Source: CAZTDD01 sp964612675 (lineage in GTDB: Bacteria; Hinthialibacterota; Hinthialibacteria; Hinthialibacterales; JAKPRU01). From it: a DNA stretch of 13,799 nucleotides. The notes under the pieces are model-generated. The model was given only the letters and a program-made list of their open reading frames with translations. It had not been told where the DNA came from and did no database searches. Location: the NCBI GenBank assembly GCA_964612675.1, contig CAZTDD010000159.1, positions 1 through 13,799 on the forward strand. Direction: 5' to 3'. The stretch's first letter is position 1. Every line of letters starts with the position of its first letter. Shown one piece after another: positions 8,301 through 13,799 of the stretch. A program made the translations under genes and the position numbers.

Positions 8301-8509
8301 TGAAAGACTCCGGCATCGGCATGACGCCGGAGGAGTGCGAGAAAATTTTCGAGCGATTTTTCCGCACAAAAGCGTCCCAGAAAATGGCAAAAGGCTCCGG
8401 CCTTGGGCTCTCTATCGCGAAAGAGTTAGTCGAAATGCACGGGGGGACACTAAGCGTAGAGAGCGAGCAGGGCAGGGGAAGCACGTTCACAATGTCGCTG
8501 CCCGCCTGA
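5387..8509 (+). CDS. Propeller-type membrane sensor histidine kinase (HK2)
   Basis: A 1040-residue paralogue of HK1 with the same plan: N-terminal signal peptide (MKKRFLVLLKCVALLSLF), periplasmic Reg_prop propeller to about residue 655, Y_Y_Y domain (about 663-745), one membrane helix (750-771), coiled coil, then HisKA with phosphoacceptor His827 and HATPase_c with Asn946, DSGIGM and GSGLGLSIA. No receiver or DNA-binding domain follows, so the response regulator must be encoded elsewhere. From the helix onward it is almost the same protein as HK1, while the propeller is only loosely similar. The coiled coil is one heptad longer than in HK1 (an extra NEELQ-type repeat). A purine-rich GGCGAGAGA precedes the ATG, overlapping the end of the kinase remnant. 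It ends 12 bp from the convergent ino1 stop. Confidence 0.93.
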   Translation: MKKRFLVLLKCVALLSLFSEIAWPNLNQHWRYWTAADGLEEMHILWINVEPSGNVWISQGRVEETCFLDGYAISSIPNPDPSGNHLPIRESRSGQIWSGTYTSRAATEYYRTGLQQYLREERRWITYEIDEIKSASPSIGDDPFSFFPVAENRAFFLLSDVLMEFDATTKKARVIKSVDETNLERFNRMIRTRDGSLWIACEKGALKLDGQIDVLDLTSEWIEYPFDYHLGIHNLRYLFEGDNGELYGTAVTVTGEKDAVVRFKAGVWETLRVADDENVIGIPGAENSLWVLQGQRIYYEFFDPSLLRIEDGRKEVVLGLRALSAPIMVPGIAVQPKGVFWLGSLYARGATRYAPPTWRTPPQIADIHESCVDIHEDGEGRIWFVCRRTLVLLENGEWKRYPMPADAYEGLAHLRDGRIAVSCSGSGVIFDPETKVFEPVEHPQGRWFEFKGSRKDGKVWVSSRDEDTVYLETYDGRSFETIVEREGDWGEVQSLTGLMTTDDGTIWLGGVGFYGLARYSNGIYQTFDSSDGFPGGSAGGGYCFLDMGDGKIWLGGRNCIYEFDGETFSLIKQKVEAIWSMIKSRDGSIWIGSAAGVSRFKDGSWVTNSAEDGLPDATVRQIFEDSQGRIWVRTFRGISLYHPDADDDTPETWMQAGKNAEEIGPSGEAQFAFAGIDKWKYTEEHRLIYSYRTDDGDWSPFVSDTVASVTGLTAGLHRFEVRAMDRNWNIDPEPAVWEFVVLLPWYREPVFLILASIGTLLILLFAGLAYSRHRQVIHSNVHLRHTTDELRETTDELQASNEELQTANERLLELDKMKSSFVSQASHDLRTPLTAIKSSMDNLIRGIGGGLNEKQEKVLNRALRSVERLTHLINDVLDVNRIESGRMILEKSKVPFEKLVQDAVNENRPAAEQKRIMLQASGLDTSCSMELDAGKMERVVGELVSNAIKYTPEGGNVEVVLGKEDDTIVLSVKDSGIGMTPEECEKIFERFFRTKASQKMAKGSGLGLSIAKELVEMHGGTLSVESEQGRGSTFTMSLPA

Positions 8510-8521
8510 CGTGCGATTTGA

Positions 8522-9649
8522 CTACGTGCCTACGTAATCCGCTACCGCTGCCTCGGCACTTTGAATAAACTTCTGAAGCTCCCGTCTCGCTTCCCCGTCC
8601 TCCATCTGTACCGGTGGATGTTTCATGAAGAACGCACAGGCAGGAAGGAGCGGTCCCGCGATGCCGCGCTCTTGCGCGACTTTGCAGCACCGAATCGCGT
8701 CGATTACAATCCCTGCGCTGTTGGGGGAATCCTCAACCGACAGTCTCGCCTCGATATGCAGCGGCACATCGCCGAACTCACGGCCCTCGATACGAAGGAA
8801 ACAGACCTTGTTGTCGTCCTGCCAAGGCACGTAGTCTGACGGTCCTATGTGGATATTCTCGGGTTCGAGCGGCACATTTAGCTGAGAATTAACGGCCGAT
8901 GTTTTGGATATTCTTTTTGACGACAACCGGGTGTGTTCCAGCATATTCAAAAAATCCGTATTGCCGCCGGTATTCAACTGATACGTTCTCTCGATTTTGA
9001 CTCCGCGATCGACAAAAAGCCGCGCCAGGGTTCGGTGGAGAATTGTCGCACCCAGCTGAGCCTTGATGTCGTCCCCGATCACCGAGAGTCCGGCGGCTTC
9101 AAATCGGGCCGCCCAATCCTCCGATGACACGATAAACACCGGCATGCAGTTAATTAGACTGACCCCGGCCTCGAGCGCACACTCCGCATAATACCGCGCC
9201 GCTTCCTCCGACCCGACCGGCAGATAATTCAAAACGACGTCCGCCCGTGACTCCTTGAGCACCTGGACAACATTTACTGGATCTTGCTCGGCCGGGACAA
9301 ATGTCCTCTCGCTTGGATAGGACAACATGTGTGCCGCGACTCCGTCGAGAACCGGCCCCATCTGAACGATCACATCACTTGGGTCTACGTTCGAACAGAA
9401 GACCTTCGTGCAGTTTGGTGGTGCGAAAATCGCTTCGTGCAGCGGGCGGCCGACCTTCCGAGGGTCGATATCGAACGCGGCAACAATTTCGACATCATCC
9501 GGCAGATACCCGCCGAGATTCCAGTTCATCAACCCGACGGGTTCTCTCCCCGTTTGCTCGACACGATCTCTGCGATAGTAGGATATCCCTTGGATCAATG
9601 ACGATGCGCAGTTACCGACTCCAATGATGGCGACTCGGATCTTAGACAT
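8522..9649 (-). CDS. ino1: Inositol-3-phosphate synthase (myo-inositol-1-phosphate synthase)
   Basis: A 375-residue cytosolic enzyme that converts D-glucose 6-phosphate to 1D-myo-inositol 3-phosphate using bound NAD, the first step of inositol and inositol-lipid synthesis. The NAD-binding Rossmann motif VAIIGVGNCASSLIQG is at residues 6-21. Further family signatures are KAQLGATILHRTLA, LNTGGNTDFLNML and the C-terminal RLSVEDSPNSAGIVIDAIRC. The length fits the short archaeal/actinobacterial/Thermotoga type (about 360-390), not the 500-residue eukaryotic form. The start at 9649 is chosen because GGAGG lies 7 bp upstream and the NAD motif follows at once; the open frame extends 43 codons further but encodes an arginine-rich, non-family stretch overlapping lacI. 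It lies 53 bp downstream of lacI on the same strand. Confidence 0.93.
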   Translation of the reverse strand: MSKIRVAIIGVGNCASSLIQGISYYRRDRVEQTGREPVGLMNWNLGGYLPDDVEIVAAFDIDPRKVGRPLHEAIFAPPNCTKVFCSNVDPSDVIVQMGPVLDGVAAHMLSYPSERTFVPAEQDPVNVVQVLKESRADVVLNYLPVGSEEAARYYAECALEAGVSLINCMPVFIVSSEDWAARFEAAGLSVIGDDIKAQLGATILHRTLARLFVDRGVKIERTYQLNTGGNTDFLNMLEHTRLSSKRISKTSAVNSQLNVPLEPENIHIGPSDYVPWQDDNKVCFLRIEGREFGDVPLHIEARLSVEDSPNSAGIVIDAIRCCKVAQERGIAGPLLPACAFFMKHPPVQMEDGEARRELQKFIQSAEAAVADYVGT

Positions 9650-9702
9650 AATCTTCCCTCCATTCTCAGACAAACGGCGCTTGTACCGCTTGCGACAACT
9701 CC

Positions 9703-10785
9703 TCAATACGCTTGAACGATCTCCCCTTCCCGCGTCTCTCCATTCTCTTCCACTTTGGCCAGTCTCCTTCCGCCGCACGATTCCCGAACAACAAGTTCTG
9801 GGATCAGCAGCACCGTCCTTTCTGAAAGCCTTCCTTTCCGAATCAGCGATGTCAGCATCCGTATACTCCGAACGCCCAGCTCCTTCTTCGGAACACGCAT
9901 ACTTGTAAGCGACACATAGGCATACCGGGCTGCCTGGATATCATCGAACCCTACGACAGCGACGTCGTCCGGCACACGACGACCGGCCTCGCGAAGCGCA
10001 CGTAGAGCACCCAGCGCGACCAGGTCATTCCCGGCGAACACGGCTGTAAATTGAAGGTTGTTGTCTTCCAGAATGGCCTTCATCGCCTCGTATCCACCCT
10101 CCAGATTGAGCGGACAGCGGCGGATCAACCCCGGATCCGGTTCGATGCCGGCATCGGTCAATGCGCCAAGATATCCTTTCATTCTGTCTTCCACCGGGTG
10201 AATCCGGGGAAGGCCGCGGATATGGCAAATCCGGTGATGGCCCAATTTCAAGAGATGGTTGGTGAGGCGGTACGCCGCACGATAGTCGTCAATTGTGATC
10301 CGGGCGATTTCCGGGTTTCCACTCCGCCGGTTCACCACGACCAGTGGAAATCCATCGTTTGCGAGCAGATTGAGTGGGGCGCGCTTTGACCGAGCGTTCG
10401 GGATGTTGCCGACCGGGGCGATGACGACACCGTCCGTACATTGCTCGCGGAGCATTCGGATCTTCTCCCGCTCGTTTTCCTGGCTTCGATACGTATTGCA
10501 GAGCATCAGGCTGTAGCCCTGTGAGATCGCTTCTTCTTCGGCACCGAGCAGAATCTCCGCGTAAAATGGATTCGCGCTGTCGGACACGAGAATCCCGATG
10601 GACGCGGCGTGTCCGGTTGTGAGGGCTTGAGCCAGGCGATTCCGGTAATAGCCGACTCGGCGCGCGTAGTCGCGAACCATTCTTGTGGTCTCCGGCGAGA
10701 TACGCGGATTCCCGTTGAGCGCCAGCGAGACCGTGGCCTTCGAGAGCCCCAGCTCCGCCGCAATATCCGCCAGCGTGACCCGCAT
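9703..10785 (-). CDS. LacI-family transcriptional regulator
   Basis: A 360-residue repressor-type protein. The N-terminal helix-turn-helix is VTLADIAAELGLSKATVSLA (residues 3-22) followed by LNGNPRISPETTRMV. A hinge region leads into a periplasmic-binding-protein-like sugar sensor domain from about residue 60 (GILVSDSANPFYAEIL, GFPLVVVNRR, FAGNDLVALGALRALREAG, VAVVGFDDI). It should bind a small sugar-like effector and a palindromic operator. I chose the ATG at 10785 because GGAGGA precedes it by 10 bp; a GTG 18 bp upstream is in frame but lacks a ribosome-binding site and would use this very GGAGGA as codons. It is followed by ino1 after 53 bp, so regulating ino1 and itself is the obvious hypothesis. 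The effector is unknown. Confidence 0.92.
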   Translation of the reverse strand: MRVTLADIAAELGLSKATVSLALNGNPRISPETTRMVRDYARRVGYYRNRLAQALTTGHAASIGILVSDSANPFYAEILLGAEEEAISQGYSLMLCNTYRSQENEREKIRMLREQCTDGVVIAPVGNIPNARSKRAPLNLLANDGFPLVVVNRRSGNPEIARITIDDYRAAYRLTNHLLKLGHHRICHIRGLPRIHPVEDRMKGYLGALTDAGIEPDPGLIRRCPLNLEGGYEAMKAILEDNNLQFTAVFAGNDLVALGALRALREAGRRVPDDVAVVGFDDIQAARYAYVSLTSMRVPKKELGVRSIRMLTSLIRKGRLSERTVLLIPELVVRESCGGRRLAKVEENGETREGEIVQAY

Positions 10786-10823
10786 CGACCTGGATTCCTC
10801 CACAGAATCGCCGATTTCTAAAG

Positions 10824-10852
10824 ATTTAAACCGGTTAACCTAATTTAACCAA
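10824..10852 (-). promoter_or_regulatory. Candidate lacI-ino1 promoter with CCGG-centred operator palindromes
   Basis: On the minus strand TTGGTT (10852-10847) and TTAAAT (10829-10824) form weak -35 and -10 boxes 17 bp apart. The stretch between them is rich in palindromes: AACCGGTT (10829-10836), GGTTAACC (10833-10840), and the spaced repeat GGTTAA-N6-TTAACC (10833-10850). LacI-family operators are usually even-length palindromes centred on CG, and AACCGGTT fits that style. A regulator bound here would block its own promoter, 39 bp or more before the lacI ATG. This is inferred from position and symmetry. Confidence 0.45.
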
Positions 10853-10915
10853 AAGCTGACAATCGGTCAATCCGTATGCACATGGAAAGTGAAATCTTCA
10901 ATACGCCACGGGCGG

Positions 10916-10935
10916 CACCGGCATCCTTGCCGGCG
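10916..10935 (-). terminator. Possible weak terminator hairpin after the solute-binding gene
   Basis: CCGGCA (10918-10923), loop TCCT, TGCCGG (10928-10933) form a perfect 6-bp stem, extendable past one mismatch. It sits about 31 bp past the stop codon of the solute-binding protein gene and before the lacI promoter. There is no T tract on the minus strand, so it may instead be a simple intergenic hairpin. Confidence 0.3.
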
Positions 10936-10965
10936 TCACCGAATACGAACCGGCAAATCACTCCG

Positions 10966-12648
10966 TCAAAGATCAAACCAGGCGCGTTTTATGAAACGGC
11001 GGTCCATCGCGTTCATGGTGAAGCCGCGGACGTAGGGTTGCACTAAGCGGGTCTGGGATCCGTAACTAATGAACAGCCAGGGGCAGGCATCCATCACGAT
11101 TTTCTCCGCTTCTTTGTAGAGAGAGTATCGTTTCTCCTCGTCGAGTGTGCGGAGCGCTTCCTCGAAAATCCGATCGAATTTCGGGTCGGAAAAACGTGTC
11201 GAGTTGGGGCCGGCCGGGCTGAAGTTGGGGGTGTAAAAGAGGGCGAGAAAATTCTCGGGATCCACATAATCGGCGATCCATCCCATACGGAAGAACGCCA
11301 CCTTTGCCGCCTCCACCGACTCAAGGTGTTGCGCCCATTCCACAATCTTTAGGTTGATTTTGAATCCAACCGAATTCAATTGCTGCTGAATGACCTCGGC
11401 GATCAGCTCGTTACGACGGCCGGCGGAGTTGAGCTGAAGTGTGATCTCCGGCAGGCCCTCTCCATTCGGATAACCCGCTTCCGCCAACATCTCACGCGCC
11501 CGGTCGGGATCGTAGGTGAACCCCTTCACCTCTGTCTCGTAGTCGGGCATCGCTGTCGGAATCGGTCCTCTTGCCGGAATCCCCTCATCCCGAAGGACAT
11601 GGTCGATGATTGCCTGACGGTTGATTGCGTAATTCGCGGCGTACCGGAGCCTCTTGTCGGTACCCAGCGGCGGTTCGCCCATTAGGAATCCAAAGTAGTT
11701 GATCACAAGGAGCTGCGTTCGTTGAATCTGGAACTTCTGGAAATTGGGGCGAGGGTTGTTCTCTTTGTCAAAGATGCCGTCCCACATATCCGGCGGGATC
11801 GGCTGGACGTATTCCAGATTGCCCATCACGAATTCCTGAAACTCAGGAATGCTCTCACCGATGAATCGAACGATGATTTTGTCCAGATACGGGTAGTGGT
11901 TGCCATGCTCGTCGATGTCCCAGTAATGTGGGTTGCGCTCCAGAACGATTCTCCGGTCGGAAATCCATTCGACGAACTGAAACGGTCCTGTCCCCACCGG
12001 ATTCTTAAAGAAATCCTCCCCATAGTATTCAACTGCTTCTTTCGGCACGACATAACCATACGACATCGCCATGAGATTCAAAAACGGAGCGAATGGCTCC
12101 TGGAGAACAACGCGGAATGTGTAATCGTCAACTACCTGGAATCCTTCGACTCGGTCCGTCTTTCTCTCATGGAATTCCTCAACTCCCTTCACTTTACCGC
12201 TCCATACCCACAACCCGAGAGACCGCACATCGGGATCGACAATCCGGGTCAGCGAATAGCAAACATCCTCGGCATTGACCTCACGACCCTTTCCGTCAGG
12301 GAAAGCCGGGGAATCATGGAAACGGACGCCTTTTCGCAAATGGAAGGTGTAGATTGTCCCGTCTTCCGAGACGTCCCAGGACTCGGCGATGCAGGGGATG
12401 ATTTTCAAGTTGGCATCGAATGTGACCAATCCCTCATGGATATTCTCCGCGACGCGACCGGAAGCGGTGTCGGCGACTCGTGGCGGATCGAGACTTCGGG
12501 GCGCTTCGGTAAGATTGAAATGGAATGTTCCGCCCCCCTTGATCCCCCCCGACAGATCCTCTAGATCCTCCTGAACAGGCGGGGTCCCCGTCCCACAGCT
12601 CAGAAAGCTTACGACAGTCAGCAGGCTGCAATAACGAAGAATGTTCAT
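10966..12648 (-). CDS. ABC transporter family 5 solute-binding lipoprotein (peptide/nickel type)
   Basis: A 560-residue lipoprotein of the DppA/OppA/NikA cluster (SBP_bac_5). The N-terminus MNILRYCSLLTVVSFLSC gives a lipid-anchored Cys18 with a slightly unusual lipobox (FLSC). The mature protein starts GGTFHFNLTEAPRSLDP and shows the family hallmarks VAENIHEGLV, DGTIYTFHLRKGVRFHD, FKNPVGTGPFQFVEW, RIVLERNPHYW, LRYAANYAINRQAI, YDPDRAREMLAEAGYP and ACPWLFISY. It captures an oligopeptide or other ligand outside the inner membrane for import. I place the start at 12648; the open frame runs 26 codons further, but that part enters the MITE-like repeat and has no signal peptide. No permease or ATPase gene adjoins it in the window, so its transporter partner is elsewhere or it acts as an orphan. 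Confidence 0.92.
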   Translation of the reverse strand: MNILRYCSLLTVVSFLSCGTGTPPVQEDLEDLSGGIKGGGTFHFNLTEAPRSLDPPRVADTASGRVAENIHEGLVTFDANLKIIPCIAESWDVSEDGTIYTFHLRKGVRFHDSPAFPDGKGREVNAEDVCYSLTRIVDPDVRSLGLWVWSGKVKGVEEFHERKTDRVEGFQVVDDYTFRVVLQEPFAPFLNLMAMSYGYVVPKEAVEYYGEDFFKNPVGTGPFQFVEWISDRRIVLERNPHYWDIDEHGNHYPYLDKIIVRFIGESIPEFQEFVMGNLEYVQPIPPDMWDGIFDKENNPRPNFQKFQIQRTQLLVINYFGFLMGEPPLGTDKRLRYAANYAINRQAIIDHVLRDEGIPARGPIPTAMPDYETEVKGFTYDPDRAREMLAEAGYPNGEGLPEITLQLNSAGRRNELIAEVIQQQLNSVGFKINLKIVEWAQHLESVEAAKVAFFRMGWIADYVDPENFLALFYTPNFSPAGPNSTRFSDPKFDRIFEEALRTLDEEKRYSLYKEAEKIVMDACPWLFISYGSQTRLVQPYVRGFTMNAMDRRFIKRAWFDL

Positions 12649-12703
12649 ACGTTTCGGTGGCTCCAGGAGTTTTGCGGGCAATCCGTCTTTCTGGCCCCCA
12701 GCC

Positions 12704-12953
12704 TGACGGGGGTGGCAAAAAGTCAACGAGGCAGAAAAACAAAAATTGTCAAGCCCTTTTTATCTCCCCTTGCTGCGGCCGCGCAAGCGTGGCCCCTTTG
12801 GGCGAGAAGCGAGCGTAGAGCTACTCATTCCTTTTCCTCCCCCCCCCCCCCGAAGATCCGGGGAGGAATCTCATGGCTTGCCGAAGGCAAACATGAGAGC
12901 CGTAGAGGAAGGGGTTGAGATTTCTTTTGCTCACTTTTTTTGCCGCACCATCA
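12704..12953. mobile_element. MITE-like element copy C, diverged, about 250 bp
   Basis: The left end TGACGGGGGTGGCAAAAAGT and the right end (complement TGATGGTGCGGCAAAAAAAG) form imperfect terminal inverted repeats of the same family as 4531-4732. The interior is collinear with that copy: TCAAGCCC, ATCTCCCC, GCGCAAGCGTGG, TTTTCCTCCCCC, GGGGAGG, GGGGTTGAGAT. It differs by a 13-C run (12839-12851) and by an extra hairpin of about 30 bases at 12870-12897, with arms CTCATG/CATGAG and TTGCC/GGCAA. No transposase. Its left end is 55 bp from the start of the solute-binding protein gene, so it may affect that gene's expression. Confidence 0.7.
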
Positions 12954-12976
12954 TGCATGATGAACCTTCAAAAACT

Positions 12977-13032
12977 CGTCCGCCGGCATTAGAAGTCCCC
13001 TCTCCCGCCGGGAGAGGGTTAGGGTGAGGGCG
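12977..13032. repeat. REP-like GAGAGGG palindrome with shared flank
   Basis: The segment CTCGTCCGCCGGCATTAGAA, then CCCCTCTCCCGCCGGGAGAG, then GGTTAGGGTGAGGGCG. The palindrome and its left flank recur at about 97-149, where the flank is TCGTCCGCTCACATTAAAAG. So the repeat unit is longer than the hairpin alone. It follows the MITE-like copy after 23 bp, the same kind of association seen at the left edge of the window. Confidence 0.75.
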
Positions 13033-13175
13033 TTTCTTGAACATTCTGACAAAGGAGAGACGATTTCGACAGGTCGATGGGCAATAGCTATCCTGTACCC
13101 TGATTGAATGGCCAATCCGGCTCAATATCCCTCATTGTCCCGGGGGAAAACCCGAATCGCAGAAATGCAGGTCGA
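13033..13175. other. Gene-free region downstream of the heat-shock genes
   Basis: This is the 3' side of the leftward small heat-shock operon. Only a short GGG/CCC stem near 13139-13154 (CCCGGGGGAAAACCCG) is visible; on the minus strand it is not followed by a T run, so I do not call a terminator. Nothing else is recognised. Confidence 0.3.
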
Positions 13176-13586
13176 CTACGAAGTACGGACTGTGATCGAC
13201 TTCCCAATCTCCGACGTCACTTTCGGCAGCGTAATCGTCATCATGCCGTCATTCTCCAGCGAGGCACGGATATTCTCGTAATCGATACCGCGCCCCACCG
13301 AAAAAATACGCCGGTAGCTGAGAGGGTTCCGGTTTCGGTACACCGGGTCGAGGCCCTCCGTGGGCTCGTCACGGCGGCCGATGACCGTCAGCCGGTCTTT
13401 ATCGATGCCGAGCTCGACATTGTCCGGCCCGACGCCCGGCATCTCCAGCTGCAAAATCACGGCTTCCTTGCGCTCCGATATCGCCACGCGAGGAATCTGG
13501 AAGCTATCGCTTTGCTCCGCCTCTTTACCGACCGAAGAAACCACACTCACTTTTGTGGTGTCTTGGCGCTTCGGAGGTTCACTCAT
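13176..13586 (-). CDS. Hsp20/alpha-crystallin small heat-shock protein
   Basis: A 136-residue ATP-independent holdase chaperone that binds unfolding proteins in the cytoplasm as an oligomer. After a polar N-terminal arm of about 30 residues comes the alpha-crystallin domain (from FQIPRVAISERKEAVILQLE through LTVIGRRDEP and RRIFSVGRGIDYENIRASL) ending in ENDGMMTITLPK. The family's usual GVL is GMM here. The C-terminal tail holds a SITV motif of the I-x-I/V type used in oligomerisation. Length is normal. GGAGG lies 6 bp before the ATG, inside the 3' end of the upstream gene. The ATG overlaps the upstream stop as ATGA, so the two small heat-shock genes are translationally coupled. The promoter lies outside the window. 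Confidence 0.92.
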   Translation of the reverse strand: MSEPPKRQDTTKVSVVSSVGKEAEQSDSFQIPRVAISERKEAVILQLEMPGVGPDNVELGIDKDRLTVIGRRDEPTEGLDPVYRNRNPLSYRRIFSVGRGIDYENIRASLENDGMMTITLPKVTSEIGKSITVRTS

Positions 13587-13799
13587 GATCGGCCTCCAGC
13601 CGCAGCTTGGGGTGCGTCGACATTCACGGCGATTTTTCGACTGCCGTTCGCATGCCGCCTGGGTACCTTGATCTCAAGGACTCCATAACGGTACGTGGCG
13701 TCGATACCTTCCATAAAAACATCATCGCTCATGTGCACGATCTGCTCGAAACTAGAGAAAACAATCTCGCTTCGAATCAGCTCGCTGCCCCCGTTACTC
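13583..13799 (-). CDS. Second Hsp20 family small heat-shock protein, C-terminal part (cut by window edge)
   Basis: The last 71 codons of an open frame that enters from the right edge and ends at a TGA (13585-13583) within ATGA, overlapping the next gene's start. The peptide contains SELIRSEIVFSSFEQIVHM, then GIDATYRYGVLEIKVPRR, which is the final strand region of an alpha-crystallin domain with the classical GVL-x-I-x-VPR pattern, and a tail with KIAVNV. The N-terminal half lies outside the window. It differs clearly from its downstream neighbour, so they are not a recent duplication. Paired, divergent small heat-shock proteins can form mixed oligomers or share clients, which is possible but not shown here. 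Confidence 0.85.
   Translation of the reverse strand, partial: SNGGSELIRSEIVFSSFEQIVHMSDDVFMEGIDATYRYGVLEIKVPRRHANGSRKIAVNVDAPQAAAGGRS

Noticed and set aside
9650..9778. A 43-codon extension of ino1 into lacI
   Set aside because: It is arginine-rich, unlike the family N-terminus, and the internal ATG at 9649 has GGAGG at 7 bp and leads straight into the NAD motif.
10786..10803. GTG start for lacI, six codons upstream
   Set aside because: No ribosome-binding site precedes it, while the ATG at 10785 is served by the GGAGGA that this extension would have to encode.
11722..12564. A rightward 280-codon open frame
   Set aside because: It is antisense to the clearly recognisable solute-binding protein and has no family motifs of its own.
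12649..12726. A 26-codon N-terminal extension of the solute-binding protein
   Set aside because: It lies partly in the MITE-like repeat, lacks a signal peptide, and would bury the lipobox; the Met at 12648 starts a normal lipoprotein leader.
13104..13688. A rightward 194-codon open frame
   Set aside because: It covers both Hsp20 genes on the opposite strand, is Arg/His-rich, and its ends do not respect gene boundaries.

Overview
The window looks like a chromosomal piece of an uncultivated diderm (Gram-negative-type) bacterium that I cannot place by phylum. The pointers are exported proteins with signal peptides, a lipoprotein solute-binding protein, periplasmic beta-propeller sensor kinases, an archaeal/actinobacterial-type inositol-3-phosphate synthase, and intergenic gaps packed with palindromic REP-like and MITE-like repeats. 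Such giant propeller kinases are known from Bacteroidetes, Acidobacteria, Planctomycetes and several candidate phyla, so they do not fix the lineage.

Layout. Positions 1-384 hold repeats only: the right half of a MITE-like element, then two inverted GAGAGGG palindromes closed by another MITE-type end. A secreted lectin-like (concanavalin A fold) protein reads leftward (385-1128). It diverges from a rightward block (1484-8509) made of a propeller sensor kinase (HK1), a complete MITE-like element starting 2 bp after its stop codon, a HicB-HicA toxin-antitoxin pair, the orphaned 3' end of a third histidine kinase, and a second propeller sensor kinase (HK2). HK2 converges, with a 12 bp gap, on a leftward block: ino1, a LacI-family regulator just upstream of it, an orphan family 5 solute-binding lipoprotein, another MITE-like copy plus a REP palindrome, and two overlapping small heat-shock protein genes, the upstream one cut by the window edge.

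How it fits together. HK1 and HK2 are paralogues with nearly identical kinase cores and strongly diverged periplasmic propellers. I infer that they report different external signals to the same, unseen, response regulator. The kinase remnant between hicA and HK2 suggests the locus once held three tandem kinases and that the hicBA segment now occupies where the middle one was. LacI and ino1 are 53 bp apart on one strand, and the lacI promoter region carries CCGG-centred palindromes, so an autoregulated lacI-ino1 unit making inositol phosphate is the simplest reading. The solute-binding protein has no permease or ATPase genes beside it here.

The most unusual part is 4529-5386: repeat element, toxin-antitoxin pair and kinase tail wedged between two kinase paralogues. 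I see no CRISPR array, tRNA, rRNA, transposase or phage gene. All functions come from reading the sequence; no database search was run.
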